Positions 9,002 through 18,604 of a DNA stretch of 64,000 nt are shown piece by piece. Location of the stretch: the NCBI GenBank assembly GCA_944320885.1, contig CALUJE010000009.1, forward strand, positions 33,668 to 97,667. The letters are read 5' to 3'. Position 1 is the stretch's first letter. Every line of letters starts with the position of its first letter. Below the pieces are notes generated by a model. The model had not been told where the DNA came from and did no database searches. It saw only the letters and a list, made by a program, of their open reading frames with translations. The position numbers were made by a program, and so were the translations under genes. The DNA comes from an uncultured Phocaeicola sp. GTDB lineage: Bacteria; Bacteroidota; Bacteroidia; Bacteroidales; Bacteroidaceae.

Positions 9002-9853
9002 ATGTTACGAATAGCAATACAATCGAAGGGACGCCTGTTTGAAGATACCATGGCTCTTTTGCAGGAAGCTGGTATAAAGCTGAATACATCCAAAAGGACA
9101 CTGTTGGTGCAGGCTGCGAATTTCCCTGTAGAAGTTTTGTTTCTGCGTGATGACGATATTCCACAGACTGTAGCCAGTGGAGTGGCCGATCTGGGTATCG
9201 TGGGTGAAAATGAATTTTATGAGCGGAGAGAAAAAGCGCATGTTGTCAGACATCTTGGATTCAGTAAATGCCGCCTGTCTCTGGCAATACCGAAGGATGA
9301 GAAATACGAGGGTATAGAGTGGTTTCAAGGGAAGAGAATAGCCACTTCATATCCTGAAATCCTGAAAGACTATATGGCTTCAAAAAATGTTCAGGCAGAC
9401 ATCCATGTCATTACAGGTTCGGTTGAAATTGCTCCGGGAATAGGTCTGGCACATGCTATTTTTGATATTGTCAGTTCGGGTTCTACGCTGATTAGTAACA
9501 ATCTTAAGGAAGTGGAAGTGGTGATGAAGTCGGAAGCCGTGCTGATAGCATATCCTGAGCTGACGGACGATAAACTGGAAATTCTGAAAGAACTGCTTTT
9601 CCGTATTGAAGCCGTAAAGAGTGCCGAAGACAAGCGATATGTGCTGATGAATGCTCCTAACGACCGACTGAAAGAAATTATAGCTATTTTGCCGGGTATG
9701 AAGAGTCCCACGGTGATGCCGTTGGCACAGGAAGGATGGAGCTCCGTACATACGGTGCTCGATGAAAAATGTTTCTGGGAGATAATAGGTAAATTGAAAT
9801 CACTGGGAGCAGAAGGCATACTGGTGCTTCCTATTGAAAAAATGATATTGTAG
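9002..9853 (+). CDS. hisG: ATP phosphoribosyltransferase (long form)
   Basis: HisG catalyses the first step of histidine synthesis, joining ATP and PRPP to give phosphoribosyl-ATP. At 283 residues it is the long form, with a C-terminal regulatory domain of about 75 residues (around APNDRLKEIIAILPGMKSPT). It therefore needs no HisZ and should be feedback-inhibited by histidine. The N-terminus LRIAIQSKGRLFEDT and the segment VASGVADLGIVGENE (about residues 57-71) are typical. The PRPP-binding region lies around DIVSSGSTL (about 156-164). It is the first structural gene after the attenuator, with hisD starting 5 bases after its stop. Confidence 0.96.
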   Translation: MLRIAIQSKGRLFEDTMALLQEAGIKLNTSKRTLLVQAANFPVEVLFLRDDDIPQTVASGVADLGIVGENEFYERREKAHVVRHLGFSKCRLSLAIPKDEKYEGIEWFQGKRIATSYPEILKDYMASKNVQADIHVITGSVEIAPGIGLAHAIFDIVSSGSTLISNNLKEVEVVMKSEAVLIAYPELTDDKLEILKELLFRIEAVKSAEDKRYVLMNAPNDRLKEIIAILPGMKSPTVMPLAQEGWSSVHTVLDEKCFWEIIGKLKSLGAEGILVLPIEKMIL

Positions 9854-9858
9854 GCATT

Positions 9859-11148
9859 ATGAAAGTAATAAGATATCCCGAACGTTCGGAGTGGAAGATG
9901 CTTCTCGAACGTCCGCACATGAATACAGAACAGCTTACGGATACGGTATGTTCCGTATTGGCCGATGTCAGAGAACGGGGAGACCGTGCGGTGCTCGACT
10001 ATGAAGAGAAGTTCGACAAGGTGCGCATGACGCAGCTTGCGGTGACCGATGCTGAAATGGATGAGGCCGAGCAGCTTGTTGATGAAGAGTTGAAGAAAGC
10101 CTTGCAGCTGGCCGAACGGAACATTGCGGCCTTTCATGGAGCTCAGAAGTTTGAGAGTAAAAGAATAGAGACTGCTCCGGGCGTATGGTGCTGGCAGAAG
10201 GCTGTTGCCATAGAAAAGGTAGGACTGTATATTCCGGGAGGGACAGCTCCTCTGTTCTCGACCGTGCTGATGCTGGCCGTTCCGGCACGTATAGCCGGAT
10301 GTCGTGAGATTGTGCTTTGTACGCCGCCCGACAAAAACGGAAAAGTAAATCCGGCCATCCTTTATGCGGCACGTCTGGCGGGAGTCAGCCGCATATTCAA
10401 GGCAGGGGGAGTTCAGGCCATTGGAGCTATGGCATACGGAACGGAGTCTGTACCCCAAGTGTATAAGATATTTGGTCCGGGCAATCAGTATGTAATGGCT
10501 GCCAAACAGCAGGTGTCCTTGCACGATGTGGCCATTGACATGCCTGCCGGACCGTCGGAAGTAGAGGTTCTTGCCGATGCTACGGCCAATCCCTGCTTCG
10601 TGGCAGCCGATCTCTTGTCGCAGGCGGAGCATGGGACAGACAGTCAGGTATTGCTGGTGACAACCAGTGACCGGCTGATAGAGGCGGTACAGACCGAAGT
10701 GGAGCATCAGCTCAATCTGCTTCCCAGAAAAGAGATTGCTGCCCGTTCGCTCGAGAACAGCCGTCTCATTCTTGTCCGCTCGATGGATGAGGCAATGGAA
10801 CTGACCAACGAATATGCTCCCGAACACCTGATTATAGAAGCCGCTGATTATGAAACACTGGCCGGGAAGGTTGTCAATGCCGGTTCGGTCTTTATGGGAG
10901 ACTATACACCCGAGAGTGCGGGCGATTATGCATCGGGTACCAACCACACCTTGCCTACAAGCGGATATGCCAAGGCATACAGCGGAGTAAATCTCGACAG
11001 TTTCGTGCGTAAAATCACCTTTCAGGAGATTGCGCCGCAAGGTATCCGGAACATTGGTCCGGCCATTGAGGTGATGGCGGCCAACGAACAGCTGGATGCC
11101 CATAAGAATGCGGTTACCGTACGTCTGAACGCCTTGAGAGAAAAATAA
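9859..11148 (+). CDS. hisD: Histidinol dehydrogenase
   Basis: HisD oxidises L-histidinol to L-histidine in two NAD-dependent steps with a zinc ion. The 429-residue protein shows [20 protein letters not shown] (about residues 115-134), GPGNQYV and [14 protein letters not shown] in the nucleotide-binding part. [12 protein letters not shown] (about 254-265) carries the glutamine and histidine zinc ligands, and EHLIIEA the catalytic Glu-His pair. The length is normal. It is the second gene of hisGDCB, with very short intergenic gaps on both sides. Confidence 0.96.
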   Translation: MKVIRYPERSEWKMLLERPHMNTEQLTDTVCSVLADVRERGDRAVLDYEEKFDKVRMTQLAVTDAEMDEAEQLVDEELKKALQLAERNIAAFHGAQKFESKRIETAPGVWCWQKAVAIEKVGLYIPGGTAPLFSTVLMLAVPARIAGCREIVLCTPPDKNGKVNPAILYAARLAGVSRIFKAGGVQAIGAMAYGTESVPQVYKIFGPGNQYVMAAKQQVSLHDVAIDMPAGPSEVEVLADATANPCFVAADLLSQAEHGTDSQVLLVTTSDRLIEAVQTEVEHQLNLLPRKEIAARSLENSRLILVRSMDEAMELTNEYAPEHLIIEAADYETLAGKVVNAGSVFMGDYTPESAGDYASGTNHTLPTSGYAKAYSGVNLDSFVRKITFQEIAPQGIRNIGPAIEVMAANEQLDAHKNAVTVRLNALREK

Positions 11149-11177
11149 CATTCATGCCATTAAAAAAAAGAAATACA

Positions 11178-12218
11178 ATGAGAGATTTAAATGAACTGAC
11201 ACGTCCGAACATTGTGCGCCTCAAGCCTTACTCATCGGCACGTGATGAATATAAGGGGAAGCAGGCCACTGTCTTTCTCGATGCCAACGAGAATCCTTAC
11301 AATGCACCTTTCAACCGTTATCCTGACCCCTTGCAGACAGAACTGAAGGAACGTATCGCTGCATTGAAACAGGTAGGGACAGGACATATCTTTCTGGGCA
11401 ACGGAAGCGATGAGGCCATCGATTTGGTATTTAGAGCTTTCTGTGAACCGGGAACAGACAATGTAGTGGCTATTGACCCTACCTATGGCATGTATGAGGT
11501 TTGTGCCGGCATTAATAATGTGGAATACCGCAAGGTGCGTCTGGACGACAACTTTCAGTTCGATGCCCGTCACATGCTGGCTGTAGCCGACAGAAATACG
11601 AAAGTCATGTTTGTCTGTTCGCCGAACAACCCTACCGGAAACAGTCTTTACCGGACAGAGATTGAAAAACTGCTCTCCGGTTTTGATGGACTGGTAGTGG
11701 TAGACGAAGCCTATATTGATTTTTCATCAGAGCCATCACTGACGTTGCAGCTGGAACGTTATCCCAACCTGATTGTGCTACAGACATTCTCCAAGGCATG
11801 GGGATGTGCGGCTATTCGCCTGGGAATGGCATTTGCGTCAGTGCCCGTCATCTCTGTTTTCAACAAGATAAAGTATCCGTATAACGTAAACCAGCTTACA
11901 CAGAGCGAGGCGCTCAATGCCTTGTCACATCCAGAACAGGTATCCGGATGGGTAGACAAGCTCTTGCTCGAACGTGCGCGGATGATTCTTGAATTCCGTT
12001 CACTTTCCTGCTGTCTGAAAGTGTATCCTACCGATGCCAATTTCTTCCTGGCCAGGATGACCGACGCAACAGGAATATACAACCGGTTGGTAGACAAGGG
12101 AGTCATTGTGCGTAACCGTTCACACGTTACCTTGTGTGAGAACTGCCTGCGTATAACAGTGGGTACACCCGAAGAGAACAATACACTGCTGGAAGCGCTG
12201 CGCCTGGAACATAAATAA
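11178..12218 (+). CDS. hisC: Histidinol-phosphate aminotransferase
   Basis: HisC is a pyridoxal-phosphate enzyme converting imidazole-acetol phosphate and glutamate to histidinol phosphate. Family features are [23 protein letters not shown] (about residues 150-158), VVDEAYIDF, and the PLP-lysine motif [15 protein letters not shown] (about 198-212). I chose the ATG at 11178 (protein begins [11 protein letters not shown], 346 residues) because homologues begin at this position. An upstream in-frame ATG at 11154 would add eight basic residues without a family counterpart. It is third in hisGDCB. Confidence 0.94.
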   Translation: MRDLNELTRPNIVRLKPYSSARDEYKGKQATVFLDANENPYNAPFNRYPDPLQTELKERIAALKQVGTGHIFLGNGSDEAIDLVFRAFCEPGTDNVVAIDPTYGMYEVCAGINNVEYRKVRLDDNFQFDARHMLAVADRNTKVMFVCSPNNPTGNSLYRTEIEKLLSGFDGLVVVDEAYIDFSSEPSLTLQLERYPNLIVLQTFSKAWGCAAIRLGMAFASVPVISVFNKIKYPYNVNQLTQSEALNALSHPEQVSGWVDKLLLERARMILEFRSLSCCLKVYPTDANFFLARMTDATGIYNRLVDKGVIVRNRSHVTLCENCLRITVGTPEENNTLLEALRLEHK

Positions 12219-12231
12219 AAAAAGAATAGTC

Positions 12232-13350
12232 ATGAAGAAAAAAGTATTGTTTATTGACCGTGACGGAACCATCGTCATAGAACCGCCGATAGATTACCAG
12301 CTCGATGCGTTTGAGAAACTGGAGTTTTATCCGGGCGCCATCCGCAACCTGGCATTTATACGTTCCAAACTCGATTATGAGTTCGTGATGGTAACTAATC
12401 AGGACGGACTGGGAACCTCTTCTTTTCCGGAAGAAACCTTCTGGCCGGTGCATAATCTAGTTATGAAGACCTTTGCGGGAGAGGGAGTCGTGTTTGATGA
12501 GGTGCTTATAGACCGTTCATTTCCGGAAGACAATGCTCCCACACGTAAGCCGCGTACAGGGATGCTGGGGCATTATCTCACCGGTGATTATGATTTGCAG
12601 GGCAGTTATGTGATAGGCGACAGACTTACCGATGTACAGTTGGCCGCCAACCTGGGATGCCGTGCCATCTGGTTGCACGATGATGCTGCCGACCTGCCGC
12701 CGGAACTGAAGGAGGTATGTGCGCTGGTAACGTCCGACTGGTCTCGTGTATCCGAATTCCTGTTCGCCGGAGAGCGTAAGGCCACGGTACATCGTGTTAC
12801 GAAAGAGACGGATGTATTTGTAAGTCTGAATGCAGACGGCAGCGGTATTTGCGACATTCATACCGGACTGGGATTTTTTGACCACATGCTTGAGCAGATT
12901 GGCAAGCACGGAAACATGGATTTGGTAATCAATGTAAAAGGAGATTTACAGGTAGACGAACATCATACGATTGAGGATACGGCCCTGGCCTTGGGTGAGT
13001 GTCTGCTTTCGGCATTGGGCAGCAAGCGTGGCATGGAACGTTATGGCTATTGTCTTCCCATGGACGACTGCCTGTGTCAGGTAGCACTCGATTTCGGTGG
13101 TCGTACGTGGCTGGTATGGGATGCAGAGTTTCACCGTGAAAAGATAGGCGATATGCCTACAGAAATGTTCCTTCATTTCTTTAAGTCATTGAGCGATGCC
13201 GCCCGCATGAATCTGAACATAAAAGCCGAAGGCGTAAATGAACATCACAAGATAGAGGGTATCTTTAAAGCACTGGCCCGTGCCTTGAAGATGGCCGTAA
13301 AGCGCGATATTTATAACTATTCTCTTCCCACGACAAAAGGATGTTTGTAA
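12232..13350 (+). CDS. hisB: Bifunctional histidinol-phosphatase / imidazoleglycerol-phosphate dehydratase
   Basis: A fusion enzyme catalysing two steps of histidine synthesis. The N-terminal HAD phosphatase (about residues 1-165) has the catalytic FIDRDGT (about 6-12) and the later VTNQDGL. The C-terminal dehydratase (about 180-372) has [29 protein letters not shown] (about 243-257) and [12 protein letters not shown], whose histidines bind the manganese ions. The 372-residue length matches fused HisB of Enterobacteria and Bacteroidetes. It is the last gene of the operon and is followed by a strong terminator at 13371-13413. The remaining his genes (hisH, hisA, hisF, hisI) are not in this window. 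Confidence 0.95.
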   Translation: MKKKVLFIDRDGTIVIEPPIDYQLDAFEKLEFYPGAIRNLAFIRSKLDYEFVMVTNQDGLGTSSFPEETFWPVHNLVMKTFAGEGVVFDEVLIDRSFPEDNAPTRKPRTGMLGHYLTGDYDLQGSYVIGDRLTDVQLAANLGCRAIWLHDDAADLPPELKEVCALVTSDWSRVSEFLFAGERKATVHRVTKETDVFVSLNADGSGICDIHTGLGFFDHMLEQIGKHGNMDLVINVKGDLQVDEHHTIEDTALALGECLLSALGSKRGMERYGYCLPMDDCLCQVALDFGGRTWLVWDAEFHREKIGDMPTEMFLHFFKSLSDAARMNLNIKAEGVNEHHKIEGIFKALARALKMAVKRDIYNYSLPTTKGCL

Positions 13351-13370
13351 GAAATCATATCGGCAATTTT

Positions 13371-13413
13371 AAAAAAGTAGGATATAAATTTAATTTTTAT
13401 ATCCTACTTTTTT
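13371..13413 (+). terminator. Terminator of the his operon
   Basis: A perfect 18-bp stem (13371-13388 with 13396-13413) closes a 7-base loop and ends in a run of T followed by more T-rich sequence. The left arm begins with six A, so it could also work on the opposite strand. Confidence 0.85.
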
Positions 13414-13808
13414 CTTTTTATATGAGGATGTTTTTATACTTCCTTTAGTCTGTTATTTGTGTATAAGAAAATTGTTACTTCTGAAGGGATACAGTTTGAA
13501 GTTCAAGGATTTGTAGATGATTAAAAAAAGATATGAAGCGGTTGATGATGAAATAGCCTTTTCTTATCAGTAAAAAGAATAGATGATCTAAATCAAAATG
13601 ATTCCATTTCCTGAGAAATATTTTATCGGAGATGACAGCTTTTTCAGATTAATTTGTACTTTTATCACATCTGATAGATTAAAGATAACATATTGTGCTG
13701 TTCATCGTCCTATGATAATTATCATCAATAGGATGTTGTGTCGCTAACTAAGGGCGGATATTTTTTAGAAAGATTTGAGTATGTATTTTAATATGTGATT
13801 TGTTTAAA
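13414..13808. other. 395-bp intergenic region with a nested palindrome
   Basis: I see no gene here. The one structured element is at 13708-13733: TCCTAT (13708-13713) and ATAGGA (13728-13733) flank a perfect 12-base palindrome (13713-13724). This could be an operator or RNA hairpin ahead of mgsA. A weak promoter-like TACTTTTA lies near 13658. The rest is AT-rich without evident structure. Confidence 0.4.
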
Positions 13809-14330
13809 ATGAAAAAGGTTGTTAGAAGAATAGGCCTTGTAGCACATGATGCTATGAAGGCAGATATGATTGAATGGGTACTTTGGAACTCGGAAAAGTT
13901 GATTGGGCATAAATTCTATTGTACAGGTACAACGGGAACTTTAATAAAGAAGGCTCTTTCGGAAAAACATCCGGATATTGAGTGGGATATTACGTTGTTG
14001 AAATCCGGTCCTTTAGGAGGTGACCAACAGATAGGCTCCCGAATTGTAGAGGGCGAGATTGATTATTTGTTTTTCTTCACAGACCCGATGACTTTACAGC
14101 CACACGATACAGACGTCAAGGCTCTGACACGTTTGGCTGGAGTAGAGAATATTGTTTTCTGCTGCAACCGTTCTACGGCAGACCATATCATAACCAGTCC
14201 GTTGTTTCTTGATCCTACTTATGAACGTAATCGTCCGGATTATACCAATTATGCAAACCGTTTCAAGAACAAGGAAATTGTATCAGATGTTGTGCAGCGT
14301 GTAGAAAAGAAACGTAAGGGTAAGAAATGA
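13809..14330 (+). CDS. mgsA: Methylglyoxal synthase
   Basis: MgsA converts dihydroxyacetone phosphate to methylglyoxal and phosphate, a bypass of lower glycolysis used under phosphate limitation or sugar-phosphate stress. The catalytic-aspartate region KSGPLGGDQQIGSRI (about residues 65-79), LVAHDAMKADMI near the N-terminus, TGTTGTLI, and LFFFTDPMTLQPHDTDVKAL are diagnostic. I start at the ATG 13809; a TTG three codons upstream is less likely. The C-terminus has an extra basic tail ending RVEKKRKGKK. The lipocalin gene begins 15 bases downstream, so they are probably co-transcribed. Confidence 0.94.
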   Translation: MKKVVRRIGLVAHDAMKADMIEWVLWNSEKLIGHKFYCTGTTGTLIKKALSEKHPDIEWDITLLKSGPLGGDQQIGSRIVEGEIDYLFFFTDPMTLQPHDTDVKALTRLAGVENIVFCCNRSTADHIITSPLFLDPTYERNRPDYTNYANRFKNKEIVSDVVQRVEKKRKGKK

Positions 14331-14345
14331 AGATTTCTGAACAAC

Positions 14346-14888
14346 ATGTCTAAAAACTTTATGCGTATGAAAAACATTCTGATTCTTTTATGTACATTAT
14401 TGGGGATGAGCGGCTGTAGCTCTGGCAGCGATGATTCTAAAATAGACAATCGGACGGTACAGACTTTTGATTTGAACCGTTTCATGGGAAAGTGGTATGA
14501 GATAGCCCGTTACGATCATCGTTTTGAGAAAGGAATGACCCGTGTGACGGCTACCTATACGATGCTTGAGGACGGACGTATTGAAGTGTTGAATGCAGGA
14601 TACAAGGATGGAGAGTACAAGGATATCAAAGGAAAAGCCAAACAGCCGGATGCAAACGATCCGGGAAAATTGAAAGTTTCTTTTTTCCTTTGGTTTTATG
14701 CGGATTATTATGTACTCGACATTGACCCGGACTATCGTTATGTACTGATAGGTAGCAGCAGTGATAAATATCTTTGGATAATGAGCAGGGAAGAGACATT
14801 GCCCGATGATGTGCTTCAGTCGCTTCTTGACCAGCTCCGTGAGCGTGGATATGATACAAGTCGGCTGGTGTTCAGCTATACGGATTGA
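14346..14888 (+). CDS. Lipocalin family lipoprotein (Blc-like)
   Basis: An outer-membrane-type lipocalin. The N-terminus is a lipoprotein signal with lipobox MSGC (about residues 20-23), and the mature domain begins with the GxW lipocalin signature FMGKWYEIARYDHRFEKGM (about 43-61). The conserved second and third motifs appear as YVLDIDPDYRYVLIG and YLWIMSREE. Bacterial lipocalins of this group bind fatty acids or lysophospholipids in the envelope. Start alternatives are the ATGs at 14361 and 14367; the latter gives a more compact signal peptide (MKNILILLC). Two tandem terminators lie between it and convergent nadE. Confidence 0.9.
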   Translation: MSKNFMRMKNILILLCTLLGMSGCSSGSDDSKIDNRTVQTFDLNRFMGKWYEIARYDHRFEKGMTRVTATYTMLEDGRIEVLNAGYKDGEYKDIKGKAKQPDANDPGKLKVSFFLWFYADYYVLDIDPDYRYVLIGSSSDKYLWIMSREETLPDDVLQSLLDQLRERGYDTSRLVFSYTD

Positions 14889-14895
14889 TGAATAA

Positions 14896-14935
14896 AAAAC
14901 GACGTGTCCTTTTGTCGGAAAGGACACGTCGTTTT
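14896..14935 (+). terminator. Terminator after the lipocalin gene
   Basis: A perfect 17-bp stem (14896-14912 with 14919-14935) with a six-base loop. The left arm begins AAAA and the right arm ends TTTT, so it is suited to termination from both sides. Confidence 0.85.
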
Positions 14936-14942
14936 CCTGAAG

Positions 14943-14975
14943 AGGACGTGTGCTTTTTAAAAAAGCATTCGTCCT
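14943..14975 (-). terminator. Terminator after nadE (second of two adjacent hairpins)
   Basis: A 15-16-bp stem with one T-T mismatch pairs 14943-14958 with 14960-14975 and has almost no loop. It begins directly after the nadE stop (14979-14981) and also carries a T-run on the plus strand (14975-14980). It lies 7 bases from the lipocalin terminator. Confidence 0.65.
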
Positions 14976-14978
14976 TTT

Positions 14979-16904
14979 TTATAGGTTCTCACATTCATTT
15001 ACCCACATGGAAGAGCTTGCATCACTCGGCATACGCCAATCGCCTCTCGGTGAGAGTACTACGGAGCCCACTTTGGGACCGTCGGGCAGGCAGGAGCGTT
15101 TGAACTGTTGGGCAAAGAAACGGCGACAGAATGTTTTCAGCCATTTCTTGATGGTCTCATCATCATAAGTTCCCTTGAATGCTATCTGTGCCAGATAATA
15201 GATCTTGGCCGGGCGGAATCCAAAACGGAAGAACTGATAGAGGAAGAAATCATGCAGCTCGTAAGGACCTACCAGATCTTCAGTCTTCTGCTTGATATTG
15301 CCGTGTTCGTCGGCAGGAATAAGCTCCGGACTGATGGGAGTGTCTACTATATCCAGCAAAGTGGTGCGTGAGTCATTGTCCACATCATTGTTGGCAACCC
15401 ATGTTACCAGATGTTTGACCAGTGTTTTGGGGATACTGGTATTTACGGCATACATTGACATGTGGTCGCCATTGTAGGTGGCCCATCCCAAGGCAAGTTC
15501 CGAAAGGTCTCCGGTGCCCACTACCATACCGTTCATCTGGTTGGCTACGTCCATTAATATCTGGGTACGTTCGCGTGCCTGTCCGTTTTCATATGTCACA
15601 TCGTGCTGATTGATGTCATGTCCGATATCTGAAAAATGCTGGATGCATGCATCTTTTATACTGATTTCACGAATGGTTATTCCCAGTGACTGCATCAGAT
15701 GGATGGCGTTGTTATAGGTACGGTCGGTTGTACCGAATCCGGGCATGGTGATACCGATAATGCCTTTCCGGTCAAGTCTGAGCTTGTCGAAGGTACGGGT
15801 GGCAACAAGCAGCGCCAGAGTTGAATCCAGTCCGCCGGAGATGCCGATAACAGCTGTTTTGCAATGAGTATGCATGAGGCGTTTGGCAAGTCCTGATACC
15901 TGTATGGAGAAGATTTCCTCACATCGCTGGTCGAGTTCCTTTCCACCGGGAACGAATGGATGAGGCTCGATATATCGGGTCAGTTCCATTGTTTCGTGAC
16001 AAGTATCGTTTATACGTATATTTTGGTAAACAGTTGTCCGGTTGAAGTTGCGGCAGGTTGCAAAAGTTGTGTTCACACGACGTTCGTTGCGTATGCGTTC
16101 CACATCTATTTCACTGATTACAAGCTGAGGCTCCAGTGAGAAACGTTCAGACTCGGCAAGCAGTGTTCCGTTTTCATAAATAAGGCCATTGCCTGCAAAT
16201 ACCAAATCGGTAGTTGATTCGCCGAATCCGCAGGATGAGAATACATATCCTGCCAGACAGCGTGCCGACTGCTGGCTGATGAGTGAGCGAACATAGTTGT
16301 GTTTTCCGGTACCCTCATTGTCGGCCGACATGTTAAAGATAATATCTGCACCTTCGAGAGCCAGCTGTGAACTGGGTGGGATAGGAGCCCACATGTCTTC
16401 GCATATTTCAATACCGAACCGATATTGACCGGTTTCAAATATCAGGTAAGGACTTACCGGAATGTTTTTCTGTTCTCCTAAACTTATTGTAGTCTGGTAA
16501 TGTTTGCCGGATGCAAACCACCGCATTTCATAAAATTCCTTGTAGTTTGGGAGATATATTTTGGGAACAATGCCCAATATTCGTCCGTTTTGTATTACGG
16601 CAGCACAGTTCAGCAAAGCTCCGTTTATTTCTACAGGTATACCGATGATAGAAACAAGCTGGTTCTGTCTGCTCGCATCAGTCACTTTCAGCAGGGCGGC
16701 AAGTGCTTCATCAAGCAGCAGTTGCTGTGAAAACAGGTCACCGCATGTGTATGCCGTGATTGAAAGCTCTGGGAAAATGATAATTTCAACACCCTTACTG
16801 TCAGCTTCTTTCATCTGCTGAATGATTTGCAGGGCATTATATTGACAATCAGCTACCTTTACACCTGGTATGGCGGCTGCTACCTTTACATATCCGTAGT
16901 TCAT
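14979..16904 (-). CDS. nadE: Glutamine-hydrolysing NAD+ synthase
   Basis: NadE makes NAD+ from nicotinate adenine dinucleotide, ATP and glutamine. The 641-residue protein has an N-terminal nitrilase-type glutaminase domain. Its catalytic Glu is in [11 protein letters not shown] (about residues 41-51) and its Cys in GIEICEDMW (about 164-172). A C-terminal ATP-pyrophosphatase domain carries the P-loop [14 protein letters not shown] (about 351-364). Glutaminase and synthetase domains in one chain are typical of bacteria that use glutamine directly. The gene stands alone between a double terminator and a promoter-hairpin module at 16926-16974. Confidence 0.95.
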   Translation of the reverse strand: MNYGYVKVAAAIPGVKVADCQYNALQIIQQMKEADSKGVEIIIFPELSITAYTCGDLFSQQLLLDEALAALLKVTDASRQNQLVSIIGIPVEINGALLNCAAVIQNGRILGIVPKIYLPNYKEFYEMRWFASGKHYQTTISLGEQKNIPVSPYLIFETGQYRFGIEICEDMWAPIPPSSQLALEGADIIFNMSADNEGTGKHNYVRSLISQQSARCLAGYVFSSCGFGESTTDLVFAGNGLIYENGTLLAESERFSLEPQLVISEIDVERIRNERRVNTTFATCRNFNRTTVYQNIRINDTCHETMELTRYIEPHPFVPGGKELDQRCEEIFSIQVSGLAKRLMHTHCKTAVIGISGGLDSTLALLVATRTFDKLRLDRKGIIGITMPGFGTTDRTYNNAIHLMQSLGITIREISIKDACIQHFSDIGHDINQHDVTYENGQARERTQILMDVANQMNGMVVGTGDLSELALGWATYNGDHMSMYAVNTSIPKTLVKHLVTWVANNDVDNDSRTTLLDIVDTPISPELIPADEHGNIKQKTEDLVGPYELHDFFLYQFFRFGFRPAKIYYLAQIAFKGTYDDETIKKWLKTFCRRFFAQQFKRSCLPDGPKVGSVVLSPRGDWRMPSDASSSMWVNECENL

Positions 16905-16925
16905 AATTCTTTATTTATTTGTATG

Positions 16926-16974
16926 CAAATATAGTGAAAGGCGAGAGCAGAGACAAACGAAAACGCAGTTTTCG
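16926..16974 (-). promoter_or_regulatory. Promoter-plus-hairpin module upstream of nadE
   Basis: On the minus strand a -33 box TTTG (16954-16957), a 20-base spacer and a -7 box TATATTTG (16926-16933) match the Bacteroidetes consensus. Immediately upstream is a perfect 7-bp inverted repeat (16958-16964 with 16968-16974, GCA loop). Box, spacer and hairpin closely match the module upstream of serS at 52737-52786. Confidence 0.75.
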
Positions 16975-17364
16975 TGTTTGGCTATGCCGAGCCGCCTCCT
17001 GTATTCTGAAAATATAGCGAAGGACGAGCGTTGCGGCAAGTGAAAGCATTATTTTCAAAATTGATGATACTGAAGTCTTGATGTTGCAGTAATGCAAATT
17101 GAGATTGGGAAAAGAAAATTAGGTAATAGTGATAAATCATAGTTGAAAAAAATGGTGTTCCTATAAAAATAGTTTACTTTTTTAGCCTTGGTGATAACTG
17201 ATTCTTAGAATAAAATATGTTGGGAATTAGGATGAAAGATGTTGTATAACATTCTGAAATCCTTGTAACTTGAGAGTAAAATTATGATCTTTGTAAAAAC
17301 CGTAATGTAAGAAAAAAGAGAGTGTATTTAGATCCTGACGTATTATTTAAAATGCAAATTTTAT
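16975..17364. other. 390-bp intergenic region between divergent nadE and a lipoprotein gene
   Basis: Apart from the end of the nadE promoter module and a likely plus-strand promoter (TTG at 17263-17265, 20-base spacer, GATCTTTG at 17286-17293), I see nothing recognisable. A short minus-strand ORF at 16915-17097 lies across the promoter module and is not supported. Confidence 0.4.
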
Positions 17365-18015
17365 ATGAAGACAAGATTTACATTTTACATTTGCCTGATA
17401 TTTTGGGTTGGGTGTATGTGGCAAAGTTGTCACAATGACAATTCTGCAATGGTGCCGGAAAAGGAGAGTGGGGAATTAGCAATGGAAGATGTGCTTCAAA
17501 TGTATTTGGGTGCAGGCTTTGAAATTGATTCCGTAAAAACACCGAAAGGTGATACGTTTGATACGCCAGAAAAGGCATTAAAAGCTTTGGAGAAATGGCA
17601 GCAATCAAAAGATGCAATTGTTACTCGTAGTTCTTCATATGAGGATGTAGATCTCAACTACATACAAATCCCTGAAGAAGGTAACCGCCGCTTTTATTCA
17701 TTTAGATACGAACAGATAAAAGTATCGTTTACAACGGATGGAGCAGGTAATGCAGCTTTTGAAACACTGATGGGGAATTTTTATGATGGGCCTGTATTAG
17801 GTAGAGGTGGACATTTAAGTGTGGATTTTGACATCATGCCAAATACAACATCCATACCTTTACCCGATATGAAATTTTTGATGCAAGGTATTGCGACTAT
17901 GGAAGTTGAGGTCGCAGGGAAGCCAATAAGTCAAAAAAGATATGTCGTGCAGGCTTATTGCGTTACTCAAATCAAAGATAAGAAAGTTCGTGTATGGGAC
18001 TTGGTATATAATTAG
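17365..18015 (+). CDS. Unrecognised lipoprotein (216 aa)
   Basis: I do not recognise this family with certainty. The N-terminus is a lipoprotein signal with the lipobox at MWQSC (Cys about residue 22), so the mature protein is anchored in the envelope. The mature part is mixed alpha/beta. It contains an acidic helix, a stretch resembling a degenerate repeat around DTPEKALKALEKWQQSK, then a likely beta-rich half ending in VRVWDLVYN. No catalytic motif is visible. The coding region is AT-rich compared with nadE and his. A small membrane-protein gene follows 66 bases downstream and the two are closed by a terminator at 18318-18364. Confidence 0.7.
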   Translation: MKTRFTFYICLIFWVGCMWQSCHNDNSAMVPEKESGELAMEDVLQMYLGAGFEIDSVKTPKGDTFDTPEKALKALEKWQQSKDAIVTRSSSYEDVDLNYIQIPEEGNRRFYSFRYEQIKVSFTTDGAGNAAFETLMGNFYDGPVLGRGGHLSVDFDIMPNTTSIPLPDMKFLMQGIATMEVEVAGKPISQKRYVVQAYCVTQIKDKKVRVWDLVYN

Positions 18016-18081
18016 ATTGGTATGTAATTCAAAAGGTATATTGTATGTTTTTTTGGTAATGGATTAGAACCGCAGAGTGAT

Positions 18082-18297
18082 ATGTTTATGTTTAGTTATT
18101 ATTTTGCGATTGTGTTAATGGGATTAGGGTATGCTGTTCCTTTGATTGTTGGACTTTATTTGGTTTGTCGAAACAAGATGTTATCTTTAAGTTATAAAGT
18201 AGGGTGGATCTTATTGTTTTTGTGTCTGGGTCTGATAACTTTGTTGGCTTACTTGGTTGTGTTTTCATATCCCAAAAGATGGTCAAAGAACGAATAG
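18082..18297 (+). CDS. Small membrane protein (71 aa)
   Basis: A short protein with two predicted membrane segments (about residues 5-28 and 38-62) joined by a basic loop around CRNKMLSLSYK, ending in the charged tail SYPKRWSKNE. The layout resembles small proteins with a phospholipase D-nuclease N-terminal type hairpin, but the match is only by shape. It is likely co-transcribed with the preceding lipoprotein. Function unknown. Confidence 0.6.
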   Translation: MFMFSYYFAIVLMGLGYAVPLIVGLYLVCRNKMLSLSYKVGWILLFLCLGLITLLAYLVVFSYPKRWSKNE

Positions 18298-18317
18298 TTC
18301 TTTTGTAATATTTGTTT

Positions 18318-18364
18318 GTGCGCTGGTATCTGATATTATATTATGGATACCAGCGCACTTTTTT
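18318..18364 (+). terminator. Terminator after the small membrane protein gene
   Basis: A perfect 13-bp stem (18318-18330 with 18346-18358) closes a 15-base AT-rich loop and is followed by six T. Confidence 0.85.
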
Positions 18365-18532
18365 ATAAAGGGGTATTTAATATCTTAAAGAACAGGTGAG
18401 TTGTATTATCTTGTAAAATGTATCTGACAGAACATATTTGCATCTTTTTTATGTTGTGTAACACTAAAAGAACAAGTCAGGACATTACTTGAAAAATTTA
18501 ACTTTTAAAAAATATAAAAAGTGGCATTTTTA

Positions 18533-18564
18533 TTTGCATGGAAAGATTAATAATTATATTTTTG
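18533..18564 (+). promoter_or_regulatory. Promoter of the Fur-family/rubrerythrin pair
   Basis: TTTG (18533-18536), a 20-base spacer and TATTTTTG (18557-18564) match the Bacteroidetes promoter consensus. The start codon is 40 bases downstream. Confidence 0.7.
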
Positions 18565-18604
18565 CATCGAAAACGAGAATGAAATAATTACAAAGTTGAA
18601 AAGT

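Noticed and set aside
9391..11151. 586-codon ORF on the minus strand opposite hisG and hisD
   Set aside because: It lies antisense to two certain histidine genes, and its product is a low-similarity mixture without domains. It is a shadow of the codon structure of the plus strand.
16915..17097. 60-codon minus-strand ORF upstream of nadE
   Set aside because: It covers the promoter-hairpin module and lacks support from sequence pattern or a ribosome-binding site.
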